Shown here piece by piece: positions 1 to 7,500 of a stretch of 13,114 nt of DNA; the stretch's first letter is position 1, and the number at the start of each line of letters is the position of its first letter. The notes beneath the pieces are model-generated. The model saw nothing but the letters and a program-made list of their open reading frames with translations, ran no database searches and was not told the DNA's origin. The stretch covers positions 1 to 13,114 of the forward strand of contig NZ_CALACG010000123.1 in assembly GCF_937890585.1 (NCBI RefSeq), written 5' to 3'. The position numbers and the translations under genes were made by a program. Source of the stretch: an uncultured Campylobacter sp. (lineage in GTDB: Bacteria; Campylobacterota; Campylobacteria; Campylobacterales; Campylobacteraceae).

Positions 1-1
1 C

Positions 2-688
2 TGTGAACTCGAGGCAGATAACGCCAGCTTTTTAGAAGACTATTTAAATTTCCTAGGTGACATAAGCGAGAAGATAAATATCGACGAGCAGACAAGACTA
101 TCCGTTATCATCGCGTCTTTAGTGGTTAGTGGCGGTGCGCAAAGCTCTTTTAAAGCCTTTGTAAAAGCCGCGCTAAATGTCGGCATGAGCGCAAAGGCTG
201 TAAAAGAAATTTTATATCAAGCAGTCCCATACGCAGGGCTTGGTAGGGTTGAGAACTATATATTTTTAGCGGACGAAATTTTTAACGAAGCTGGCATAAG
301 TATCGAGGAAACGCCTAAAAAGGCAAGAGAGGGCAGGGGCGAGAGAGGCCTTGAGATACAAAGAAGGCTCTTTCCGGCAGTTGATAAATTTATCGCCTCA
401 ACGCCTAGTGACCAAAGGCATATAATGGAGTTTTTGTCACAAAACTGCTTTGGCGACTTTTATGCGAGAGATGGGCTAAATTTAGAGCTTAGAGAGCTTT
501 TAACCTTTGTTTTCATCTCCACACTTGGCTTTGCAAAGCCGCAACTCTTAGGCCACATCGCGGCAAATTTTGGCATCGGCAACGACAGAGCAAAACTTAT
601 CAGCGTCGTGACAACTCTTATACCATTTATCGGCTATCCAAGCGCGCTAAACGTCCTTGCTGCCATAAACGAGATAAGCGTAAAATAG
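2..688 (+). CDS. Carboxymuconolactone decarboxylase family protein, two CMD domains, 5'-truncated by the window edge
   Basis: The reading frame is open from base 2, so the gene starts before the window; the GTG at 122 lies inside the domain and is unlikely to be the start. About 228 residues are visible. Two CMD-like helical repeats can be read: one in the first ~80 visible residues (around ALNVGMSAKAVKEILYQAVP) and one near the C-terminus (around LLGHIAANFGIG, followed by VTTLIPFIGYPSALN). Proteins with this tandem arrangement are common in proteobacteria and are usually annotated only by family. I see no CxxC peroxidase motif of the AhpD kind, so an AhpD-like redox role is not supported. 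The substrate is unknown. It ends 124 bases before the dsb pair, which has its own promoter-like sequence, so the two are probably separate units. Family call is good; function is unassigned. Confidence 0.8.
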   Translation, partial: CELEADNASFLEDYLNFLGDISEKINIDEQTRLSVIIASLVVSGGAQSSFKAFVKAALNVGMSAKAVKEILYQAVPYAGLGRVENYIFLADEIFNEAGISIEETPKKAREGRGERGLEIQRRLFPAVDKFIASTPSDQRHIMEFLSQNCFGDFYARDGLNLELRELLTFVFISTLGFAKPQLLGHIAANFGIGNDRAKLISVVTTLIPFIGYPSALNVLAAINEISVK

Positions 689-774
689 TAGAAATTTGCG
701 ATCTTTATCCATAAAATTTCATAAATTTAAGCCAAAATTTATTCTAGCGTTAAATTTGCGGTTGAGCTTGGTTG

Positions 775-780
775 TAGAAT
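775..780 (+). promoter_or_regulatory. Candidate -10 element of the dsb operon (TAGAAT)
   Basis: TAGAAT lies 32 bases before the ATG at 813, in the AT-rich 689-812 gap. No -35 hexamer is visible at normal spacing, which is common for Campylobacter vegetative promoters. The assignment rests on the hexamer and its position only. Confidence 0.4.
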
Positions 781-812
781 AACTCAAAATAAATCATCCA
801 AAGGAGAATATT

Positions 813-1469
813 ATGAGTTTTCTATCTAAATTTAGCAAGGCTATCTTTGCAGTTGCAGTAGCTGGTGCGATCAGCGCTAGTGCATTTAGCGAGGGCGAGG
901 ACTACGTCAAGCTTGAAAAGCCACTAAGTGTCGGACAAAATACGCTAGTTAAAGTTTTCAGCTATGCTTGCCCATTTTGCTACAAGTACGACAAGAGCGT
1001 CACTCCAAAGGTAGTTGAGAAAATTCATGGCCTAAAATACGAGCCATTTCACCTAAAGACAAAGGGCGAATACGGCGAGGTTGCGAGCAAGGTTTTTGCC
1101 GTTCTTATCGTTATGGACGAGGCAAAGGGAGTTGGTTTATTTGATGAAAATTCACTATTTAAAAAGGCTAAATTTGCCTACTACAAAGCTTATCACGACA
1201 AAAAAGAGCGCTGGGGCGACGGAAAAGACGTTGAGGGCTTTTTAAAGACTGGGCTTGACGCAGCTGGCGTTAGCAAAGCAGACTACGAAAAAGAGCTAGC
1301 TAATCCAAAAGTAGCTGAGCTTTTAAAAATTTGGGATGAGAGCTATGACGTGGCTAAAATTCAAGGCGTGCCAGCGTTTGTCGTAAATGGCAAATACCTT
1401 ATCATGACAAAGTCAATAAGCTCGATAGACAGCCTAGCAGCACTCATAGAAGAGCTCCTTAAAAAATAA
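813..1469 (+). CDS. dsbA: Periplasmic thiol:disulfide oxidoreductase, DsbA/DsbL type with CPFC active site
   Basis: A 218-residue exported thioredoxin-fold oxidase that would introduce disulfides into periplasmic proteins. Residues 1-24 form a Sec signal peptide (basic start, hydrophobic core, likely cleavage after ASA at 22-24). The catalytic motif is C53-P54-F55-C56 in FSYACPFCYKYD, and the cis-proline loop is GVPAF with P187. Between them is the helical insertion typical of DsbA. The start is fixed by AAGGAG at 801-806. As I recall, CPFC is the motif of DsbL of uropathogenic E. coli, the oxidase dedicated to arylsulfate sulfotransferase, rather than the CPHC of classical DsbA. The next gene, ten bases downstream, encodes the matching DsbB/DsbI membrane partner, so this is a self-contained oxidase pair. 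The usual DsbL client, AssT, is not in the window. dsbL would be an equally defensible symbol. Confidence 0.88.
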   Translation: MSFLSKFSKAIFAVAVAGAISASAFSEGEDYVKLEKPLSVGQNTLVKVFSYACPFCYKYDKSVTPKVVEKIHGLKYEPFHLKTKGEYGEVASKVFAVLIVMDEAKGVGLFDENSLFKKAKFAYYKAYHDKKERWGDGKDVEGFLKTGLDAAGVSKADYEKELANPKVAELLKIWDESYDVAKIQGVPAFVVNGKYLIMTKSISSIDSLAALIEELLKK

Positions 1470-1478
1470 GGCAACCGC

Positions 1479-2102
1479 ATGAAATTTATAGAAAAAATGG
1501 CTAAATTTCAAGACTCACGCTTTCCTTGGGCGCTTTTAGTCTTTGTGAGCGTTGCGCTTGTTGTCATTGCGCATTCGCTCTTTCAAAACTACGCCTATAT
1601 GCCACCTTGCGAGCAGTGCGTCTATATACGTTTTGCCTTTTTGTGTATGGCACTTGGCGGCGTGATAGCGATGATAAATCCAAAAAATTTGCTATTTGCC
1701 ATCATCGGCTACGTCTTTGCCTTTTGGGGAGCGGTGCAGGGCATAATGTATAGCGTAAAGCTAGCCAAAATTCACGACGCGGTGCATGGCGACGATCCTT
1801 TTGGCGTTCAGGGCTGCTCGACTGAGCCGCACTATCCATTTGGCTTGCCGCTTGAGAAGTGGGCGCCTGACTGGTTTATGCCAACGGGCGACTGCGGCTA
1901 CGACAGCCCTATGGTGCCTGACGGCGCGGTGCTAAGCGATCTTCAAAAGAGCATAGTGGATCTTTATGCAGACGGCTGGTATCTTGTGCCGTCTTCTAAA
2001 TTTATGTCGATGGCGGATTGTACGCTGCTTGGTTTTGGCGTTTGCTTCATAGTGCTTGCTGCTATGTTTATCTCAAAACTATTGTCATATTTGAAATTCT
2101 AG
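1479..2102 (+). CDS. dsbB: Disulfide bond formation membrane protein, DsbB/DsbI type
   Basis: A 207-residue inner-membrane protein that would reoxidise the preceding DsbA-like protein and pass electrons to quinone. Hydrophobic segments lie near residues 17-35, 50-66, 71-92 and 183-205. The first periplasmic loop carries C44-E-Q-C47 (MPPCEQCVYIRFA). The long second loop carries C113 and C139, within GCSTEPHYPFG and PTGDCGYD. The extended second loop with the PTGDCG sequence is closer to the DsbI branch (partners of DsbL) than to classical E. coli DsbB, so dsbI is an alternative symbol. The ATG is preceded by TAAGG at 1467-1471, overlapping the stop codon of the oxidase gene, which fits translational coupling. 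A hairpin follows directly after the stop codon. Family and pairing are secure; the DsbI subtype is inference from motifs. Confidence 0.87.
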   Translation: MKFIEKMAKFQDSRFPWALLVFVSVALVVIAHSLFQNYAYMPPCEQCVYIRFAFLCMALGGVIAMINPKNLLFAIIGYVFAFWGAVQGIMYSVKLAKIHDAVHGDDPFGVQGCSTEPHYPFGLPLEKWAPDWFMPTGDCGYDSPMVPDGAVLSDLQKSIVDLYADGWYLVPSSKFMSMADCTLLGFGVCFIVLAAMFISKLLSYLKF

Positions 2103-2123
2103 TTGGCCCAAATTTGGGTCAAC
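2102..2123 (+). terminator. Hairpin after the dsb operon
   Basis: An inverted repeat with arms GTTGGCCCAAA and TTTGGGTCAAC (one G-U pair) begins in the dsbB stop codon and is followed by only TTT. It is near-palindromic, so about four central bases would form the loop. The short T tract makes it a weak intrinsic terminator, or it may only stabilise the 3' end. It immediately precedes the histidine kinase promoter candidate. Confidence 0.5.
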
Positions 2124-2129
2124 TTTAGA

Positions 2130-2135
2130 TATACT
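2130..2135 (+). promoter_or_regulatory. Candidate -10 element for the histidine kinase operon (TATACT)
   Basis: TATACT ends seven bases before the ATG at 2143, so transcription would begin at or next to the start codon. There is no purine-rich RBS in the interval (CTGCCGCCC precedes the ATG). This suggests a leaderless mRNA, or alternatively transcription from the dsb promoter. Confidence 0.4.
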
Positions 2136-2142
2136 GCCGCCC

Positions 2143-3792
2143 ATGCGTATTAATCTAAAATCACAAAATATTAAAATCTACACGGTCATCTTGATCGCCA
2201 GTCTCTTTGTCATGCTCCTTGGGCTAAATATCTACAACAACGCCAAAGAAAAGGTTGTCGAGCTATCTGATAAAAACAACATCGCAGTTAGCAAAAACAT
2301 CGTGAATAACTTTCAAATTTGGCTTGATGAGCGCTTAAATTCTCTTATAAGAGCGTCTAAATTTATCCAAAATGCTGACATCATAGGCGACGACGAAAAG
2401 ATCGCAGGCTTTATCAGGCTCTTTAAACAAAATGAAAAAGAGTTTGATCTAATGCAAGTTTTAAGAGATGATGGCGAGATATTTGTAAATGGCGACAAGA
2501 TCCCAGACTCAGTTATGTCAAAGCCTGAAAGGACGGGCCTTGTTTGGTACATCGAGACCAAGCACTCAAACGCTCCAAGCGTAAATTTCATACAAAATCA
2601 CAAAATTTTAAACGACTCAACTCTAAATTTATGCGTCCCAGTGAACAAAGGGGAGAAATTTGAGGCGGCACTTTGTGGTGTTGTGCGGATAGAAAATATC
2701 TTTAAAAGCATTAAAAATTTCACCCTTGCGCCAAATTCTTACTCGTTTTTGGTAACTCATAGTGGCGAAATTTTGACTGCGATGGCTGATGAGGTCTTAA
2801 AAAAGCAGATCGAGGAGAAATTTAAAGAGTTATTTTTGAAAGACGAGGATATCACGAGCCTAAAGATAGGGCAAAATTTGATCCAAGTAGCCGAGATACC
2901 GAGCTTAAACTGGTTTATCGGCGCTGGCACAAACAACAAGGATGAAATTTCAGCCCTTACAAAAGAGGCGCTAAAAAATGCTCTAAATTTGCTTTTTGCC
3001 TTTGTTGCGCTCACCTTTTTGGCAAATAGCTTGCATAATTTTATGTACAACAAAGTAAAAAAGAGGCAAGACGAGTACGAGATGCTACTAGCTCACAGAG
3101 CCAAGATGAGCGAGGCTGGAGAGCTCATAAGCGGTATCAATCACCAGTTTATCCAGCCAGTAAATTCGCTAAAACTTATGCTAAGCTCAGCCATAATGCT
3201 AAAAAAAGAGGGCAAGCTAAGCGACGAGGAGCTCATAAATTTACTAGAAAAAGGGCAAAAGTCGGTTGAGCTGCTATCAAGCACGATAGAAATTTTTAGA
3301 AATTTCTATAAAGGCGCTGAAAATGTGAGCGAATTTGATATCCAAACGAGCGTGAAAAACCTGCTAACGCTCATGCACACGGAGCTTAGCCGTGCAAATG
3401 TGAGCGTAAATTTAAGCGGCTTTAAAGAGCTAAAAGTCCGCCAGATCGAAAACATCATCCAGCAAATTTTGCTGATATTAATACACAACGCAAAGGACTC
3501 ACTAGTTGAGAGCTACAAAGATGAGCCGTTAAAGCGAGTGGTGCAGATAAAATTTATGACGATAGAAGATAAGTGCTACATCGGTGTTTACGACAACGGC
3601 AACGGAGTCGGCTACCAAATGAGTAAGAAAATTTTTACATGGCTAAACACCACTAAAAAGCAAGGAAATGGTATAGGACTTTACTTTGCTAGAAAGCTAG
3701 CACGCGAGAAGCTAAACGGCGACCTTAGGCTCGTAAATAACGCGAAACCAACGCTCTTTGAGCTATGTTTTGAAACAAATTTGAAGGACTAA
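2143..3792 (+). CDS. Membrane sensor histidine kinase with periplasmic Cache-like sensor domain
   Basis: A 549-residue sensor kinase that would phosphorylate the regulator encoded two bases downstream. TM1 is about residues 12-29 and TM2 about 280-298. The roughly 250-residue periplasmic region between them resembles a Cache-type ligand-binding domain; its ligand is unknown. The dimerisation/phosphotransfer segment has H334 in ISGINHQFIQPVNSL, the H-x-x-x-QP form seen in DctB-like kinases. The ATP-binding domain shows the N box (N449 in LILIHNAKDSL), the G1 box (D484-N-G-N-G-V) and a G2 box in QGNGIGLYFARK. The sensor domain holds two cysteines, C164 and C178, on what look like adjacent strands of a hairpin. 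No better in-frame start exists: the next Met, M24, is inside TM1. No Shine-Dalgarno is visible. The kinase call is firm; the ligand and exact sensor family are not. Confidence 0.9.
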   Translation: MRINLKSQNIKIYTVILIASLFVMLLGLNIYNNAKEKVVELSDKNNIAVSKNIVNNFQIWLDERLNSLIRASKFIQNADIIGDDEKIAGFIRLFKQNEKEFDLMQVLRDDGEIFVNGDKIPDSVMSKPERTGLVWYIETKHSNAPSVNFIQNHKILNDSTLNLCVPVNKGEKFEAALCGVVRIENIFKSIKNFTLAPNSYSFLVTHSGEILTAMADEVLKKQIEEKFKELFLKDEDITSLKIGQNLIQVAEIPSLNWFIGAGTNNKDEISALTKEALKNALNLLFAFVALTFLANSLHNFMYNKVKKRQDEYEMLLAHRAKMSEAGELISGINHQFIQPVNSLKLMLSSAIMLKKEGKLSDEELINLLEKGQKSVELLSSTIEIFRNFYKGAENVSEFDIQTSVKNLLTLMHTELSRANVSVNLSGFKELKVRQIENIIQQILLILIHNAKDSLVESYKDEPLKRVVQIKFMTIEDKCYIGVYDNGNGVGYQMSKKIFTWLNTTKKQGNGIGLYFARKLAREKLNGDLRLVNNAKPTLFELCFETNLKD

Positions 3793-3794
3793 AT

Positions 3795-4472
3795 ATGCAA
3801 GAGGCCCTAGAAATTTTAAAAAAGATATCTATCTTGGTTGTGGAGGACGACGAGATGGCAAGGGAGCTTATAGTAGGCGGCCTAAAGCCATACTGCGAGC
3901 TAGTCGTAGGGGCGCAAAACGGACAAGAGGGCGTGGAGAAATTTAAAAAACAAGGCTTTGACATCGTGATGAGCGACATTCATATGCCTGTGCTAAATGG
4001 CTTTGAGATGATGAACGAGATAAAAAGGCTAAAGCCACATCAGAAATTTATCGTCTTTACCTCGTATGATAGCGATGAAAATTTGATCAAGAGTATGGAG
4101 CAGGGGGCGACCTTGTTTTTGAAAAAGCCTATCGATATGAAAGATCTTAGATCGATGCTGATAAGCCTAAGCTTCGAGCGTGACGAGAAACTGGTACATC
4201 TAAGCCACGAGGTGAGCATAAATTTAAAAAAAGAGAAAATTTACAAAAACGGCAACGAAGTCTATCTAAGCTTCTTGCAAAACAAGATATTTTGGCTATT
4301 TGCATACAATCTAAACAAGCTTGTCACCTATGAGATGATAGAGGAGTTTGTCTATGATAGCACCGAGGTGAGTAAGGCTGCCATACAAAACGTCGTGCTG
4401 CGCCTAAAACGCGAGCTTGGCGTTAAATTTAAAAATATCAGCGAGAGCGGATATATCCTAGTTGTACCATAG
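3795..4472 (+). CDS. OmpR-type response regulator, likely partner of the upstream kinase
   Basis: A 225-residue two-domain regulator. The receiver domain (about 1-120) has the acidic pair D18-D19, the phosphoacceptor D61 in VMSDIHMPVLNGFEM, T89 in VFTSYD and K111 in LKKP, so the phosphorylation site is complete. Residues about 130-225 form a winged-helix DNA-binding domain of the Trans_reg_C kind (FLQNKIFWLFAYNLNKLV, then AIQNVVLRLKRELG, ending SGYILVV). The start has AAGGA at 3784-3788 inside the end of the kinase gene; the genes are two bases apart, so they are one operon. The last three codons overlap a 22-base sequence that recurs in front of the small paralogue at 8834, which makes both downstream genes prime target candidates. 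That regulatory link is inference. Confidence 0.9.
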   Translation: MQEALEILKKISILVVEDDEMARELIVGGLKPYCELVVGAQNGQEGVEKFKKQGFDIVMSDIHMPVLNGFEMMNEIKRLKPHQKFIVFTSYDSDENLIKSMEQGATLFLKKPIDMKDLRSMLISLSFERDEKLVHLSHEVSINLKKEKIYKNGNEVYLSFLQNKIFWLFAYNLNKLVTYEMIEEFVYDSTEVSKAAIQNVVLRLKRELGVKFKNISESGYILVVP

Positions 4473-4506
4473 TACAATATACAAAACTTTTAAAAAACAT
4501 TACAAT
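4464..4506 (+). promoter_or_regulatory. Promoter of the adhesin gene, with shared upstream box (copy 1)
   Basis: Bases 4464-4485 are identical over 22 bases to 8763-8784. The box contains the tandem 8-mers GTACCATA and GTACAATA followed by TACAAA. A -10 hexamer TACAAT lies at 4501-4506. TATACA at 4478-4483, inside the box, is exactly 17 bases upstream, in the -35 position. The tandem 8-mers abut the -35 region, where OmpR/PhoB-type activators usually bind. The box starts inside the response regulator gene and includes its stop codon. Confidence 0.65.
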
Positions 4507-4536
4507 ACTCCGAAAAAAATTAAATAAGGAAACAAT

Positions 4537-7500
4537 ATGGCAGCAAGGATTGGCATAATCAAAAGCATCTCACAAGGAGCAAATGTAGTCGCAGTAGCAA
4601 AGGACGGCACACAAAGAGTGCTAAAAGTAGGCGATGAAATTTACCTTGGTGAAACTATTCAAACAAACGACTTTGACTCAAAAGTAGTAATCACAGCAAA
4701 CGACGGCAAAGATATCGCGCTTATCGGTAAAGATACTCTAAATTTAGACAAAAGCGTAGCTCAAAATGAGAGCTTTGGCGACGAGAGCATGGCTGATGTT
4801 AGTGCTATACAAAAGGCATTGTTAGACGGTGCAAACATCACAGATCTTGAAGAGACAGCAGCTGGTGGTAACGCAGCAGCTGGAGCTGGTGGAGATGGCG
4901 TAAGTCTAGGTGCTGCAAGCTTTGAAGAGGGTGGTCACTACTCAAACATTACTGATGATTATAGAAATTTACCTGATTCAAGCAGGGCTTTTCAAACTCC
5001 AGAAAACTCAATCGGTGGCTACAATGACGGCAATGATGCAGGCAATGTAACTCCTGTCTCACCAGTCATACCTCCAATCAGCGTTGATATCAAAACACTA
5101 AATGATAACTATGGAACTATAAAAGGCGATTACAGCCTAGACGACGCACGAAACGTACCTCGCACAAATGATGCTACACCAACTATAAGCGGCACAGTTG
5201 AGCCTACTGCTGTAAGAGCGGTTGTTAGCGTGCTTGACAAAGACGGACACGAAGTCTTTACAAAAACTCTAAATCCAAGCGACTATGCTGATGGTAAATT
5301 TAAATTTACAACTGATGAGTTAAGCGTAGATGGTAGCCATGATGGCGACTATAAAGTAAAAGTAGTAGCAACTGGAAGAGACGGCAATACTGCAACCGAT
5401 ACTGGTAGCTTTGTGCTTGATACAGTTGCAAAAATAACTATAAACGTTGAAACAGAGATGAGCCTTGTAAAAGAGTCTGAGATGAGTAGCGGACTAAAAG
5501 GAAGTTTTTGGTTTAACCATATCTATGAAGAAGGCGTAAGAGGCACTGAGCTAAGAGACTTTAAAAATAAAATACCTGGCGGTTTTGAAAATACAGAATA
5601 TGCTCATAAAGGTATGAAGCAAAATGACTTTATCGAATACTATATGAACAACACTAAGCCTTGGGCAAGCTTTAAAGCAAAAGAGCTAAATTTCCAACAA
5701 GGTAAAGGTGGCGATAGAGATAACACTGATAACGACGCAGGAACGGTTTCTGGCCTTGACGGCGCTCACAATATGGTCGGCAAGATCGATCTTGATGGTA
5801 ATGTAGTAACTCCAAATAGTGAGTGGGTAGCTCCAAATTTCAAAGCACTTGAGTATTTCATCGACAACGCAAAAGGTAGCTATACAAAAGAACGAGAAGC
5901 TCCTAATGGCAAAAACACAACAGCTGGCGCAATGGTAAATTTAAAAGGCACTATGTATCTTGAACCAGGGGATTATAAATTTGACGCAAAAGGCACTGAT
6001 GATAGCGTGAGATTTAAGGTTGATGGTAAGACTATGATAGACTATAACGCTGTTGGTGCACCAAATGAAGGAATGACTACAACTTTACACGTTGATAAAG
6101 CAGGATACTACGACTTTGATATGAGCTATGCAAACTACATCTTTTGGGGCAAGCTAAAACTAACAGTTTCAAAAAATGGCGGACCTGCGAGCATACTTGG
6201 CTCAGAGGCAAGTGGCATAAAACTAAATTCAACTGACTTTGATAGTTACATAGATCCTGTAACAAGAAATGTCTATAAAGTAACTCAAAAGATCACAGGA
6301 ACTGTTGATAATGTAGAAGATGGACAGATCGTAACTATCACATCAAGCACGGGCGAAACTCACACAGCAGTTGTCAAGGATGGCAAATACGAAGTTGAGT
6401 TTAAAACGATCGATCCAAAAGCAACTTACACAGCTAAAGTTAGCGACCTTGTAGGCAACGGGGCAGAGGCAGAATCAAGTAAGATAAATGTCGCGACAGA
6501 CTTGATAAACGCGATAGATAATGACACAAGCGGTAGTGCTAACAACAAAGATGCAAATACAGGTATAGATGACGCAACTAAATATTATAAATTTACAATT
6601 GACGACATCACTCAAACTGATAAATTTTCATCTAATGCGCCACTACCAGTTCTAAGCGACAAGACTCCGACATTTACAGGAGAGATAGATAAAGACGCAG
6701 CTAGCGCTGAGATCGTTGTGCTTGATAAAGATGGACATAAGGTCTTTACAAAAGAGCTTAGCCAAAGCGAATTTGCAAATGGCAAATTTGAAGTTACATC
6801 TGATGAGCTAAACGACGGCAATTACAAGATCAAAGCAACTGCTATCTTTAAAAATGGCGAGAATAAAACAAGTAGCACGGTAGTGAGTGATTTTGTAGTT
6901 GATAAGACGCCAGTTACTATAGAAAACATCAAGGTTATAGAAGATGACAATGATGGGTTAAAGCATACGATCAATTGTAACCTCAAAAACTATAAGGACG
7001 GCTATAAGATCGAGAGCATAAACATGGTGAAAGGTAATGAAAACATTAATATTGTTGAATTTAAGATAGAAGATGGCGTGCTAAGCTTTAAATACGATCA
7101 CAAGATAAAACTAGGCGATAAGATCGAAGTTGAGATGACTGATAAAGCTGGTACAAAATATACTCACGTAAATGAAATTTTAGTTCCAACTATGACGCAG
7201 TTTGAAAATAGTAACGATACAACTACGAATGCAAATAACCGCTCAGCTGAGAAAATTTGGGGCACTATGGAGATGAGCGAGAGTGGCTTTAGAGCTGATG
7301 GCTCAAGGATCGTTTCAAACGACGCTATCCCATACCTAAGAGCTGTGATCCCAGAAGATGCAACAGCTGGTAATGCTAGCAATAATCAAACTGTAAGTGA
7401 GTTTTTAAATAGCGGTAGAGGCATAACATGGGGCACTGGTGATGTTAGATTTGTAGCAACTAACGTTGATAAAGGTGTTTCAAAAGAGCTATTATCTCAA

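Noticed and set aside
122..688. GTG at 122 as the start of the first gene
   Set aside because: The same frame is open to base 2 and the upstream residues continue the domain, so the gene simply runs off the window edge.
689..812. Terminator after the CMD gene
   Set aside because: Only AT-rich partial inverted repeats with long loops are visible; no GC-containing stem with a T tract could be supported.
1526..1753. Cys-rich 75-residue reading frame inside the dsbB gene
   Set aside because: It lies entirely within dsbB in another frame, without an RBS, and its cysteines come from the shifted reading of that gene.
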